From Bacillus sp. FSL H8-0547 (lineage in GTDB: Bacteria > Bacillota > Bacilli > Bacillales > Bacillaceae), in assembly GCA_038002745.1 (NCBI GenBank), contig JBBODD010000001.1, positions 930,001 through 994,000 on the forward strand: DNA of 64,000 nt, in the 5' to 3' direction. Shown here in pieces: positions 33,489-42,239 of the stretch. The notes under the pieces are model-generated. The model worked only from the letters and a program-made list of their open reading frames with translations, ran no database searches and was not told the DNA's origin. The number at the start of each line of letters is the position of its first letter. The stretch's first letter is position 1. A program made the position numbers and the translations under genes.

Positions 33489-34523
33489 TTATGCAGCCTC
33501 TTTTATGCTGCTTTTTCTAATCTCTGAAACAGTTTTGATTTTGAAATTTTTAAACACGATAGAGCCGATGAGCCCTGTAATTCCGCCGGCTAAGGCGCAT
33601 AGTGCAGCTGCGATTGTAACGGTCATAGGATCATTGAAGCCGTACATAACAGCAAGGCCTGCAATCGGTGTGGCTGTTCCAGTCGCATCATTGACAAGAC
33701 CGAAAAGTGAAACAACAACCCCTGCAGCGGCCCCGCCGAAGAAGTTCGTGACGTAAACAGGCACAGGATTCGCGGTAATAATGTCCGCCTGTGTAAGAGG
33801 CTCTATGGCAACGGCAATCGTTGTCCGTCTGTCGCCGAATTTCAGGCGGCTGAAAAGGACATAGTTCATAAAGGATGACCCGAAGACTGCAAGTGCACCG
33901 ATTGCCATCGGCAGACCTGTTAATCCAAGCATGGCAGTAAGAGCCATTGAGCTTAGCGGCGCAGTGGCAACCACTGTAATGACTCCGCCAAGGATAATTC
34001 CCATCAGAACCGGATTGCTGTTGGCCGTTTCGGTAATAATGCCGCCAATGTTCAGAAGCGTCGCATCAACTACAGGAGTCAGACCGTTTCCGATGAAGCG
34101 GACAAGCGGCGCCGCCACAATGATTGTAACGAGCAAATCCAATCCTGCAGGCGTTTTTTTCTCAATCCATTTCACCAGAAACGCCACAACGTAGCCCGCA
34201 AAAAATCCCGGCAGCAAACCGAGTCCCGCACAGGATACACCAAGCATCAGGGCATAAACCGGCGATACCCCGAGCGCAAGTGCTACAAGAGCTGCAGCTG
34301 CAACTCCTCCCATACTGCCTGCGGCATCTCCCACTTCTCCGAGAAATTCAATTTTCAGGAGATCTCCCCCTACAAATCGCTGAAAGGCTTCAACCAAAAA
34401 GGCCGCCACAGCAGCGTTTGCCAGAGCCCCCATCGCTTTCATGCCCTTTGGAGCTTTATAGCTGAATAATGAAAATAAACCAAGTACGACTAATAAGAGC
34501 ACTGTTCCTTTTACTAAATCCAT
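33489..34523 (-). CDS. PTS system EIIC-like membrane protein (PTS_EIIC_2 family)
   Basis: A 344-residue polytopic, glycine/alanine-rich membrane protein (SMGGVAAAALVALALGVSPVYALMLG, GITGLIGSIVF) of the PTS_EIIC_2 type. No EIIA, EIIB or HPr-like gene is nearby, so either it pairs with distant components or it acts as an ordinary permease. ATG at 34523 fits GGGGGAGAG; the frame extends 31 codons upstream without a ribosome site. A terminator-like hairpin lies in its leader at 34544-34565. Substrate unknown. Confidence 0.75.
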   Translation of the reverse strand: MDLVKGTVLLLVVLGLFSLFSYKAPKGMKAMGALANAAVAAFLVEAFQRFVGGDLLKIEFLGEVGDAAGSMGGVAAAALVALALGVSPVYALMLGVSCAGLGLLPGFFAGYVVAFLVKWIEKKTPAGLDLLVTIIVAAPLVRFIGNGLTPVVDATLLNIGGIITETANSNPVLMGIILGGVITVVATAPLSSMALTAMLGLTGLPMAIGALAVFGSSFMNYVLFSRLKFGDRRTTIAVAIEPLTQADIITANPVPVYVTNFFGGAAAGVVVSLFGLVNDATGTATPIAGLAVMYGFNDPMTVTIAAALCALAGGITGLIGSIVFKNFKIKTVSEIRKSSIKEAA

Positions 34524-34543
34524 CTGTCTCTCTCCCCCGGCTG

Positions 34544-34565
34544 AAAAAGAGCCCTGTTGCTCTTT
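34544..34565 (-). promoter_or_regulatory. Terminator-like hairpin in the leader of the PTS EIIC gene
   Basis: Minus strand AAAGAGC, 6-base loop, GCTCTTT, followed by TTC, ending about 10 bases before the GGGGGAG ribosome site. It could be an attenuator or could mask the ribosome site. No antiterminator sequence was recognised. Confidence 0.35.
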
Positions 34566-34877
34566 CACGTAATCTGTATTCATTTCAATTAAAAAGCCCC
34601 TATTTTCCCACACCATCAGCCGCTAGACAGAAAGCATGGCAAAATAAGAGCATGGAAAGGACTCGGTCAATCTGAAAGACTTCAGACTGATGCATCCGTA
34701 TGAACTCATTTTTTGCTGTACACACTTTCTTGTAGTCTGGCATTTTATCGGCTGCCAGGTAGAAACGTTCAGACCCTCTTACCTGAAATTATACAAGAAT
34801 AAAAAATTTTGAATAATACGTAAAAGTATAACTCATAATGGCCCTTCTAACAACAGCCTGAAAAAGTTCAGAATTGT
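34566..34877. other. Intergenic stretch with no gene recognised
   Basis: No ORF with a ribosome site on either strand. AT-rich around 34795-34850 and probably holds the promoter of the PTS gene; no repeat element seen. Confidence 0.5.
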
Positions 34878-35735
34878 CTACTTTTTCAGCACCTTCAGTA
34901 CCTCACCGAGATATGGATTGTCTTTGTTTTCAACTTTATAGGCGGCAAAAATGGTATTCTCCACTTTGCGTTCGGGAAACAGGATCTTTATTTTTCCTGC
35001 ATGGAGGGAGTCCTTTATCAAATATTCCGGCAGAACACTGATCCCCATTCCCAGTTCAACTGCTTCAAGAATGGTTCGTAAATCAGGAAAAACGCAGTGA
35101 GGCTGAACTTCCGGCCGCTTTCCGAAGTGCACCCTGAAAAACCTCCTGATAATCGGGAGTTCAAGTCCATAACTGAGCCATTTCTGGCGTTTCATCCAGT
35201 CTTCAGTTGCCTCCGCTTCAGGATAACCCGCAGGAGCAACAAGAACAAAATGCTCGTCCTCTATTTTTTCATAATCAATTCCCGCTACCTGAACCTTCTG
35301 AGTCGTTAAAATGAGATCCGTTTCATCTTTTTGCAGAGCATCCAGGAGAGCCGGAGCCACATCAAAGTGAACCGACATCCGGATGTCCATCTCAGACAGC
35401 TTTGCTAAAGCTGCTTTTGTGAAATACTCTGTTGGCGATCCTATCCGAATCAGCGGCGCTGAAGATGCAGATGCTGAGGCATACCGGATCGACAGCGTCA
35501 TTTTTTCAAGGTTCTCAATCAGCGGCACAAGCTTTGTGTAAAGTTCCTTCCCCTTCTCTGTCGGAATCATCTTCCGCGGAGCCCGCGTGAACAGCGGTTC
35601 GCCGACTTCGGCTTCAAGTGCTGCAAGGTGCTGGCTCATCGCAGGCTGAGTAAGAATGCGGGCTTTTGCAGCTCCGGAAACAGATCTGTGCTGGTAGATG
35701 CTGATAAAGCTCCGGTACCATTCAAAATCAATCAT
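34878..35735 (-). CDS. LysR family transcriptional regulator
   Basis: A 285-residue LysR protein with the winged helix MIDFEWYRSFISIYQHRSVSGAAKARILTQPAMSQHLAALE and an effector domain from about residue 85. ATG at 35735 follows GGGAGAGAG; the open frame continues 28 codons upstream without a ribosome site. It lies between the PTS EIIC gene and the ABM/alcohol dehydrogenase genes, all on the minus strand. A terminator (35808-35843) separates it from the latter, so its target is not evident. Confidence 0.83.
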   Translation of the reverse strand: MIDFEWYRSFISIYQHRSVSGAAKARILTQPAMSQHLAALEAEVGEPLFTRAPRKMIPTEKGKELYTKLVPLIENLEKMTLSIRYASASASSAPLIRIGSPTEYFTKAALAKLSEMDIRMSVHFDVAPALLDALQKDETDLILTTQKVQVAGIDYEKIEDEHFVLVAPAGYPEAEATEDWMKRQKWLSYGLELPIIRRFFRVHFGKRPEVQPHCVFPDLRTILEAVELGMGISVLPEYLIKDSLHAGKIKILFPERKVENTIFAAYKVENKDNPYLGEVLKVLKK

Positions 35736-35807
35736 TTCAAGCTCTCTCCCTTTAGTTCTGTTATAAAAATTTTTATCGTTATCGCTATGAAGTATTCTTT
35801 TATTATA

Positions 35808-35843
35808 AAAAAAGGACACCGACGGACTAAGCGGTCGGTGTCT
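35808..35843 (-). terminator. Intrinsic terminator of the ABM gene
   Basis: Minus strand GACACCGAC/GTCGGTGTC around a 10-base loop, followed by CTTTTTTT. Confidence 0.85.
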
Positions 35844-35855
35844 GGCTGCCGTTTG

Positions 35856-36143
35856 TTACAGTTTTCTCAGTTTGAGCACTTGCCGGCTTTCCATTAAATC
35901 TGCCGTATTTTTTCTGTAGGCCTGATAATGTGCCGAATCAATGTGCTGCTGCAGGGCCTCCGCATCTTTCCACGTTTCGTAAAAGACAAATACACGTTCA
36001 TCTTCAGCAGATTCGTGAAGCGTGTATTCCATGCACCCTTCTTCAGCACGCGACGGGGCAAGCACGTTTTGAAGCTCTGCTCTCAGTTCCGCTTCCCTGC
36101 CTTGTTTGGCTGTTAATATCGCTGTGATTGTAATCTGTTGCAT
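35856..36143 (-). CDS. Antibiotic biosynthesis monooxygenase (ABM) domain protein
   Basis: A 95-residue ferredoxin-like-fold ABM protein, as in YgiN-type quinol monooxygenases: QQITITAILTAKQGREAELRAELQNVLAPSRAEEGCMEYTLHES, then FVFYETWKDAEALQQHIDS. GGGGG precedes the ATG at good spacing. It starts 21 bp after the alcohol dehydrogenase stop and is cotranscribed with it, so the pair may handle quinones or small electrophiles. Confidence 0.85.
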   Translation of the reverse strand: MQQITITAILTAKQGREAELRAELQNVLAPSRAEEGCMEYTLHESAEDERVFVFYETWKDAEALQQHIDSAHYQAYRKNTADLMESRQVLKLRKL

Positions 36144-36164
36144 AACTGGGTTTCCCCCTTTGCC

Positions 36165-37148
36165 TTATTTTATTTTTGCAACAATTTTTCCTTTTACATG
36201 ACGGTTAGAAAGTTCTTCAAGGGTTTGCGGCACTTCTTCGAGTGAGATGACTCTCTCAAGCAATGGGGAAACTTTTTTCTCGTCGACCATTTTAAGCAGC
36301 TCATCACCCATTTTTGCAAGATCGCGCTCTGAAATGACATCATCGTGATGATGAATAGCATTTAAAGCAATTTCATGGAAGGAGATAACCTTTGTAAATG
36401 GTTTCACACGGGAGTAATCAGGTGCTCCTGCAATGTGGGCGATGTGCCCGTTATAGGCAATCAAATCAAGTGAAGCAGTAGCATTGTCTCTTCCGACTGT
36501 ATCAAGAACAGCGTCAACTCCCCGTCCGTCTGTCAGCTCCATCACTTTTGCTTTTACATCTTCTTTTGTGTAATCAATGACATGATCTGCTCCGAGTGAA
36601 AGCACATAGTCATGATTGCGTTCGGATGCTGTTGTAATGACTGTTTTGCCCGCCGCTTTTGCAAGCTGAATGCCAAAGCCGCCGACTCCGCCTGCTCCTC
36701 CGTGAATCAAGATTGTTTCTATGGCATTCATCGGAAGCTTGCGGAACAGCGCCTGATACGCCGTATATCCAGCTGTTGGAAGAGCTGCCGCTTCTTCAAA
36801 CGTGATGCTGTCCGGAATGCGTGAAATTGTATGAGCCGTTGTCACGCCATACTCCGCATAGGCCCCTCTTTTGTTGAAATCTCCGTGATACACAACGCGG
36901 TCTCCCTTTTTCCATTGTGTGACACCTTCGCCAACCTCATGGATTGTTCCTGCTGCATCAAGGCCGAGAATGTGTGGGAATGTCCAGTTCGGGTTGCCGT
37001 TCGTTCCTGTTTTATAGTCGACAGGATTCAGGCCTGCTGCATGAATTTCAACTACAACCTCGCCCTTTTTTGGTACAGGTTTTTCTGTTTCTTCAATCTT
37101 CATGTTTTTCCATTCGTTTTTGCCGTTAAGCAGTAATGCTTTCATCAT
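36165..37148 (-). CDS. Zinc-type alcohol dehydrogenase / quinone oxidoreductase
   Basis: A 327-residue MDR-superfamily NAD(P)H oxidoreductase. The GroES-like part (about 1-115) carries HAAGLNPVDYKTG and LGLDAAGTIHEVG; the Rossmann part has ILIHGGAGGVGGFGIQLAKA with the AxxGGVG pattern and GADHVIDYT. The Cys/His set that binds catalytic zinc is missing, pointing to the zinc-independent quinone reductase branch. AAGGAGAG precedes the ATG. Operon with the ABM gene. Confidence 0.83.
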   Translation of the reverse strand: MMKALLLNGKNEWKNMKIEETEKPVPKKGEVVVEIHAAGLNPVDYKTGTNGNPNWTFPHILGLDAAGTIHEVGEGVTQWKKGDRVVYHGDFNKRGAYAEYGVTTAHTISRIPDSITFEEAAALPTAGYTAYQALFRKLPMNAIETILIHGGAGGVGGFGIQLAKAAGKTVITTASERNHDYVLSLGADHVIDYTKEDVKAKVMELTDGRGVDAVLDTVGRDNATASLDLIAYNGHIAHIAGAPDYSRVKPFTKVISFHEIALNAIHHHDDVISERDLAKMGDELLKMVDEKKVSPLLERVISLEEVPQTLEELSNRHVKGKIVAKIK

Positions 37149-37245
37149 TTCTGACTCTCCTTATGTGTTAGTTCATCAATTAGTCTTTCCTGTGTTTTAA
37201 AAAAGTTCTTCTCTTTTTGCGGCAAGAAGAAACGAGACATAATAG

Positions 37246-37275
37246 AAGAAAACCTGTAAACCGCAGTTTACAGGC
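37246..37275 (-). terminator. Intrinsic terminator of the DJ-1/PfpI gene
   Basis: Minus strand CCTGTAAA/TTTACAGG with a 6-base loop, followed by TTTTC. Confidence 0.8.
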
Positions 37276-37287
37276 TTCCGCCGTGAA

Positions 37288-37953
37288 TTAGCTCAATTGT
37301 TTAACGACTTCTTTTGCTACGCTGATTGTAGACTGCGGGTTTTGTCCCGTAATAAGACGGCCGTCAGCCTGAAGATGGTCTGTCCAGTTCTCAGCTGCCA
37401 CAAATTTTGCTCCAAGCTCGCGCATGCGTGTTTCAAGAAGGAACGGCATGAAACGGTCAAGTGTTGTGGCTCTTTCTTCTTCATCTGTAAAAGCTGTAAC
37501 AGCTTTTCCTGCAACAAGCGGCGTGCCGTCTGAAAGTTTAACTCCGACAAGACCTGCTGGACCGTGGCACACGGCAGCTACAATTTTGTCTGCTTCATAC
37601 AGGTCACGGATCAATTCCTGAAGCTTCACGTTATCCGGAAGATCAAACATCGTTCCATGTCCGCCCGGAAGGAAAATCGCATCAAAAGCAGATGCATCTT
37701 TTACGTCTTCAAGCTTTACTGTATGTTCAAGGTATTGAGCTGTGTCGAGTATTTCCTGCGGAGTTTCCCCGCCTTCTAAGCTGCGTGCATCAACCGGCGC
37801 TTTTCCGCCAAGGGGACTTGCGACTGTGATGTCAAAGCCGGCTTTTTTAAATTCAACGTAAGCTTCTCCGAATTCGGAGAGCCAAAGTCCTGTTGCGTGA
37901 TCCTCGTTCATTTTGTCAGCCGTTGTTACGGCCATTAATATATGTTTACTCAT
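37288..37953 (-). CDS. DJ-1/PfpI family protein (Hsp31-like glyoxalase/deglycase type)
   Basis: A 221-residue class-I glutamine-amidotransferase-like protein. The nucleophile elbow is AAVCHGPAGLV with an acid residue in FLPGGHGTMFD nearby, the Cys-His-Glu layout of Hsp31/DJ-1 proteins. These act as glutathione-independent glyoxalases, deglycases or chaperones against methylglyoxal and other electrophiles. AGGAGG lies 7-8 bases before the ATG. Next to the quinone reductase and ABM genes it may belong to an electrophile-defence group (inference). Confidence 0.85.
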   Translation of the reverse strand: MSKHILMAVTTADKMNEDHATGLWLSEFGEAYVEFKKAGFDITVASPLGGKAPVDARSLEGGETPQEILDTAQYLEHTVKLEDVKDASAFDAIFLPGGHGTMFDLPDNVKLQELIRDLYEADKIVAAVCHGPAGLVGVKLSDGTPLVAGKAVTAFTDEEERATTLDRFMPFLLETRMRELGAKFVAAENWTDHLQADGRLITGQNPQSTISVAKEVVKQLS

Positions 37954-38136
37954 AATATGTTACCTCCTGAGTGTGTTGGTTTGTTTGTTTAACAATTCCT
38001 AGTTTAGCGCGATGTTATCTATAATACAAATTAGATATTTTTTGCTTATGTATAAATATATTTATCATTAGGACCCATTGCTTTCCGCTGCAGGCTGTTT
38101 TATGTATGTTCAATACAGATTTCAAATCGTACCCGT

Positions 38137-38385
38137 TCCTTTCCGCTCCAGGAACTTGCTTTCCGCGGGGAGTGCCTGAAGCTTCCTCGCTGCGCTTGCG
38201 GGATCTTCAGTGCCCTCTTCATCCCTTAGAAAAGCGGAAGCGCCCGTTTTGCTCCGGCAGTCAGATAAGAAATCACCCGAAAAGTCCGGGTTTGACTTTT
38301 TGGGTGATTTTGTTCTGGCAGAGGAGTTGGACGCTGCAGCTGGACAAGGAGTCAAGTTCCTTCCGCTGCAATCCACTGGAGTTTA
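38137..38385. repeat. Dispersed element B, split by an insertion of element A
   Basis: Left part 38137-38229 (TTTCCGCTCCAGGAACTTGC, TTTCCGCGGGGAGTGCC, then CTCATCC-like end) and right part 38348-38385 (GGAGTCAAGTTCCTTCCGC, AATCCACTGGAG) are the two halves of an intergenic repeat common in Bacillaceae. Element A (38230-38347) sits between them. The remaining gap 37954-38136 holds no gene. Confidence 0.65.
38230..38347. repeat. Dispersed hairpin element A, copy 5, nested in element B
   Basis: 118 bp, AAAAGCGGAAGCGCCCG to GCAGCTGGACAA, same length as the other full copies. It interrupts element B, which shows that A can move. Confidence 0.8.
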
Positions 38386-38410
38386 GGTTTTGTATGTTCG
38401 TTTTAAGCAT

Positions 38411-38439
38411 CAAAAAACCAAGCCAAAAGCGGCTTGGTC
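38411..38439 (-). terminator. Intrinsic terminator of the cyanophycin operon
   Basis: Minus strand ACCAAGCC/GGCTTGGT with a 6-base loop followed by TTTTTTG. Confidence 0.85.
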
Positions 38440-38446
38440 TGAAAGG

Positions 38447-40972
38447 TTATTTCACTTTTACAGAAACAGGCTGGATATCAAGGACGGCATTTACAAATGA
38501 ATAATCATCTTTGCCGCCGTCTTTGTAGCCCCAGAATCCGTCGGTTTTTTCTGTTTTTCTGAATGTGAGTTCAACGCCTTTTCCCTGGTTGAAGGCATAG
38601 CTTTTCACTTCTTTTTCTCCGAAGTTGTCAACAAGGTTGTAGGAAATGTACTTGCTGAGTGTGCCGTGCGGAGTCAGTACGCCTGAGTGAGGGGCTGCCT
38701 GATAATCTCCGTACTCATATCCGGTTGTGCTGACTTTGTGTTCGCTGATGCTGAATGCCTTCGTTTTAAGATCGACAGCGTCGCCTTCTGCAAGTGAGGA
38801 CAACTGAATATTTTTGTATTGGCTTTGAGCGGCCGGGTTCGTCTGAACTTCTGACAGATCAACCACTGTAACCCCTGCACGGCCGACTACTTCTATTTTC
38901 TTCTCGGCATTGCGGACAACCATGGCTGTATCTTCATCAATTCCGTAAGATAGCTGATTGCGGTCACCTTTTTCGTAAGCTGTTGCGATCAGTCTTCCAA
39001 GACGGGCTTTGTTGTCGAAATGCTGGTCAATGATGCCATATTGGAAGAAGCCAAGTCCGCGCTCGAGATAGCCCGGTCCGCCTTCCTGCTGCTGCATGCC
39101 GTCATAGGTGTCAGTGAACCCTTTTGCAAGAGTGTCAAGACTTCCTCCGCCTGCGAGCATAACATCACTCATAATGGCTGCCCCGGCACTTGTTCCTCCA
39201 AGGACGGCCCCTTCTTTATAGATGTCCCAGATGGCCGACAGCGCTTTTGATTCAGACTGATCAGTGTTGAAAAGAGCTTTCGTGATTTTCGTCTGATCTC
39301 CCCCGACGAACCAGATGGCGTCTAGTTCTTTTATTCTGGAGACTGCTTCATCTGAATTCTTCATCTCTTCCCATTCAGCTGCATCATTCTGAGGAGTGTC
39401 CTTGTAATTTGAAACAGTCACAGGCAGGATTTGAATGTTTTCTTCTTTTACTCCGTATCGAATCAGATCCTTTTTAAACGTATTACTTGAACTTAACGAC
39501 CCGCTTGCTGCCGGAACAATACCAAATTTGGCATCCGTTTTCCCGTTTGCCAGGTCGATGAACGATTTGTAAACCGATTCGTTGGTTGATCCAAGAGCGC
39601 CGCCTGCAATGACCAGATTTCCTTTGATGTCACCGCGGTCCTGTTTACTCGGAACCGTAAAGTCAGAAGGTTTATAGTCTTTAAACGCCTTGTCATCCTT
39701 CGTAAATGAAACACTCACCGGCGAGACATCCATTTTGACCTTCACAATTGAATAGTCATCCTTCTGCCCGTCCTGATAGCCCCAGTAGCCGTTTGTTGCA
39801 GCTGTTTTACTGAAGGTCAAAGCAAATCCCTGCCCTTTGCTGTCGTAGAGATAGCTCTTGACTGCATCTGCTGATTCGTTGTCTGCAAGCGAATAGGAAA
39901 GGTATGGCTTAAGCCTTCCGTATGATGTTAAAACACCTGTTGCATCAAGCGGCTGGAATGAATAGTATTCATATCCTTTTGTCCCCTCTTTGTCCTCTCT
40001 GAAAGAAAAAGCTTTCGTTTTCAGGTCAATTTTATCTCCCGGAGATAAAAAGCTGACCTCAACGCCGTTCACAGGGTGCAGGTCTTTGGCGGCAGGCTTT
40101 GATTTGCTTGTATCAATAACCGTTACGCCCCCGCGTCCTGCGATTTCGGCTGTTTTTGTCCGATTATCGACAATCAGTGCCGTATCTTCATCAATTCCAT
40201 ATGAATAATTCTTTTTCTTTTGTTTTTCATACTTAACGGCTGTTGCGGCAAGTCGTCCAAGTCTTGCGCGCTCATCAAAGTGCTGGTCTACAATCCCGTG
40301 CTTAAAAAATCCAAGTCCCCGTTCAATATAGACAGGCGCGTACTCTTTGTCAGGATCACTTTGATCCTTTGTTGTAAATTCCCCCTTCAGTCCCCCGAGG
40401 CTGTCTCCGCCTGTGATCATGACATCACTCATGATGGCGGCTCCTGCGCTTGTCCCGCCTATGACAGCCCCTTTTTCATAAATATCCCAGATGGCTTCAA
40501 GTGCCCGCGTCCGCTTTCCCTTGCCCTGAAAAAGCGTTTCAGTTATCTTAAGCTGATCGCCGCCGACAAACCAGACAGCCGACAGACCGTTAATTTTCGC
40601 AGCCATTTCTTTCTTATTTGCATTGCGTTTCCACCATTTTTCATTGTAGTCCGTGTCGCTGAAGTCATGATTTGAGATTGGGAGAATTTCAACATTTTCT
40701 GGGTCTACACCGTATTTCACAAGATCTGCTTTAAACTCATTCGATGATTTTAATTTCCCGCTCGCTGCTGGTATAATTCCGATTTTAGCATTCCCGGCGC
40801 CTCCAGCACGGTCAATAAAAGCATCATAAACCGCTTTGTTGCTGCTTCCAAGAGATCCCCCCGCAATCACAAGACTTCCTTTTATTTCTTCCTTGCCCGC
40901 GGCATTAGCCGGAATGCTGAAGCTTGACGCCAGAAGACAGGCCGCTGCAAGCATGCTGATACGTTTCTTCAC
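38447..40972 (-). CDS. Secreted double-domain cyanophycinase-like peptidase (S51)
   Basis: An 841-residue exported protein. After a signal peptide (cleavage about ANA/AG at 24-25) two homologous halves follow, about 30-425 and 448-841. Each begins with a cyanophycinase domain (KGSLVIAGGS; KGNLVIAGGA), has WFVGGDQ, the nucleophile elbow GGTSAGAA with Ser175 and Ser595, ERGLGFF, DQHFD and GIDEDTA, and ends in a beta-rich module of about 120 residues (AFSFRED, GYWGYQDG; AFSISEH, GFWGYKDG). Cyanophycinases cut the Asp-Arg polymer to beta-Asp-Arg dipeptides. Start is GTG at 40972 behind GAGGGGG. Third gene after the carrier and iadA, whose product splits such dipeptides. Activity on other isoaspartyl polymers is possible. 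Confidence 0.82.
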   Translation of the reverse strand: MKKRISMLAAACLLASSFSIPANAAGKEEIKGSLVIAGGSLGSSNKAVYDAFIDRAGGAGNAKIGIIPAASGKLKSSNEFKADLVKYGVDPENVEILPISNHDFSDTDYNEKWWKRNANKKEMAAKINGLSAVWFVGGDQLKITETLFQGKGKRTRALEAIWDIYEKGAVIGGTSAGAAIMSDVMITGGDSLGGLKGEFTTKDQSDPDKEYAPVYIERGLGFFKHGIVDQHFDERARLGRLAATAVKYEKQKKKNYSYGIDEDTALIVDNRTKTAEIAGRGGVTVIDTSKSKPAAKDLHPVNGVEVSFLSPGDKIDLKTKAFSFREDKEGTKGYEYYSFQPLDATGVLTSYGRLKPYLSYSLADNESADAVKSYLYDSKGQGFALTFSKTAATNGYWGYQDGQKDDYSIVKVKMDVSPVSVSFTKDDKAFKDYKPSDFTVPSKQDRGDIKGNLVIAGGALGSTNESVYKSFIDLANGKTDAKFGIVPAASGSLSSSNTFKKDLIRYGVKEENIQILPVTVSNYKDTPQNDAAEWEEMKNSDEAVSRIKELDAIWFVGGDQTKITKALFNTDQSESKALSAIWDIYKEGAVLGGTSAGAAIMSDVMLAGGGSLDTLAKGFTDTYDGMQQQEGGPGYLERGLGFFQYGIIDQHFDNKARLGRLIATAYEKGDRNQLSYGIDEDTAMVVRNAEKKIEVVGRAGVTVVDLSEVQTNPAAQSQYKNIQLSSLAEGDAVDLKTKAFSISEHKVSTTGYEYGDYQAAPHSGVLTPHGTLSKYISYNLVDNFGEKEVKSYAFNQGKGVELTFRKTEKTDGFWGYKDGGKDDYSFVNAVLDIQPVSVKVK

Positions 40973-41028
40973 ACCAATTCCCCCTCTTAATGTTGGATGC
41001 TTGTCTGTATACGCAGGCTGATTTTCAT

Positions 41029-42204
41029 TTATTGTTCAAAAGTGCCCTTAACAAGCGGGACGCCTTCTTCAACCATTACTCTTCCTTTCGCAATGACCGT
41101 GTCGATCGCAAGCGATTCTTTTTCAAGCAGCACAAGATCTGCATCATGCTGTTCGCGGATTTCCCCTTTTTTCTTAAGCTTCAGGATCCTGGCCGGGTTT
41201 GAGGTAATCACCTGCAGTGCCGTCTCAAGTTCAACTCCTTCATCAAGAACAGCCGATCGCACCTCATGATAGAGGGAAGAAACTTTTCCGACTTGAAGTC
41301 CGGCGAAATCCCCGTTTTCATCAAAGTAAGGAAGACTTGCCTGTCCATCTGATGAAAATGTGATTTGTGTGACAGGCACTCCTTTTTCAAGCATCAGTCT
41401 GAGACCGCGGCTACACTTTACTTCCCCTTCTTCGAGGAATTGGGGAATCGTGCTCGTTGTGAAATCCACATATCCGCCAATCTCTGCATACCTGATGCCT
41501 TCTTCAAACAATTCTTCGTTCCGGTTAATATGAGTCGGGTGGAAATGATGAATCGGGATATCCGTTTTTTCGGCGATTTCAAAAAGCAGGTCGAGTTTGC
41601 GTTCGCTGTCGCCGACATGGATTTCAAGGACGCCTGCTTTACCTGTGATCAGACCGCCGTTCCTTGCGGCGGCAGCAATTTTGGATAGCTCTTCAAACGT
41701 CGGTTCTGATGAACGGTGATCGGAAATCGCAATCTCTCCTACCCCGATCATTTTATCGATAAAAATAAGATCCTCTTCAATTTTTCCGGTCAGCGTTTTG
41801 ACGGGAGTCTGGTAGGACCCAGTGTGCAGATAAGCCGTGATGCCTTCTTCATCCAAGGCATGAGCTTTTGCAAGCAGACTTTCAATTTTTCTTGTCGTCC
41901 CGTCTGTACCAAGCACTCCTACAACCGTTGTAACGCCTGCTTTCGTGGCATCGGTCAAGTTCAGCTCGGGGGTGCGGGTTTTAAACCCGCCTTCTCCCCC
42001 TCCGCCAATAAGGTGAACGTGTGAATCGATGAACCCCGGAACAAGAAGTTTCCCCGTTCCGTCAATGACATGAACAGACAGTGCTGAAAGATCAAGATCA
42101 ATCCTGTCTTTGATGTAGCCGATTTTGTCCGCAGTAAGAAGAACATCCTTCCTGCCTAAATAATGCGGTGCGTAAACTTCTGTATTTTTTATAAGTGTAA
42201 GCAA
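41029..42204 (-). CDS. iadA: Isoaspartyl (beta-aspartyl) dipeptidase
   Basis: A 391-residue amidohydrolase that cleaves beta-aspartyl dipeptides. Motifs match IadA closely: FIDSHVHLIGGGGEGGFKTRTPE (first metal histidines and substrate loop), KAGVLEIHVGD (the bridging-lysine region), HHFHPTH, and the catalytic Asp in TFSSDGQASLP. Start is TTG at 42204 behind AGGAGG. It lies 35 bp after the carrier gene and 56 bp before the cyanophycinase. IadA-type enzymes can release Asp and Arg from the dipeptide made by cyanophycinase, so it is the cytoplasmic step of the pathway. Confidence 0.93.
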   Translation of the reverse strand: MLTLIKNTEVYAPHYLGRKDVLLTADKIGYIKDRIDLDLSALSVHVIDGTGKLLVPGFIDSHVHLIGGGGEGGFKTRTPELNLTDATKAGVTTVVGVLGTDGTTRKIESLLAKAHALDEEGITAYLHTGSYQTPVKTLTGKIEEDLIFIDKMIGVGEIAISDHRSSEPTFEELSKIAAAARNGGLITGKAGVLEIHVGDSERKLDLLFEIAEKTDIPIHHFHPTHINRNEELFEEGIRYAEIGGYVDFTTSTIPQFLEEGEVKCSRGLRLMLEKGVPVTQITFSSDGQASLPYFDENGDFAGLQVGKVSSLYHEVRSAVLDEGVELETALQVITSNPARILKLKKKGEIREQHDADLVLLEKESLAIDTVIAKGRVMVEEGVPLVKGTFEQ

Positions 42205-42239
42205 GTGTAAACCTCCTGTTTATCTGGGATGATCCGTCT

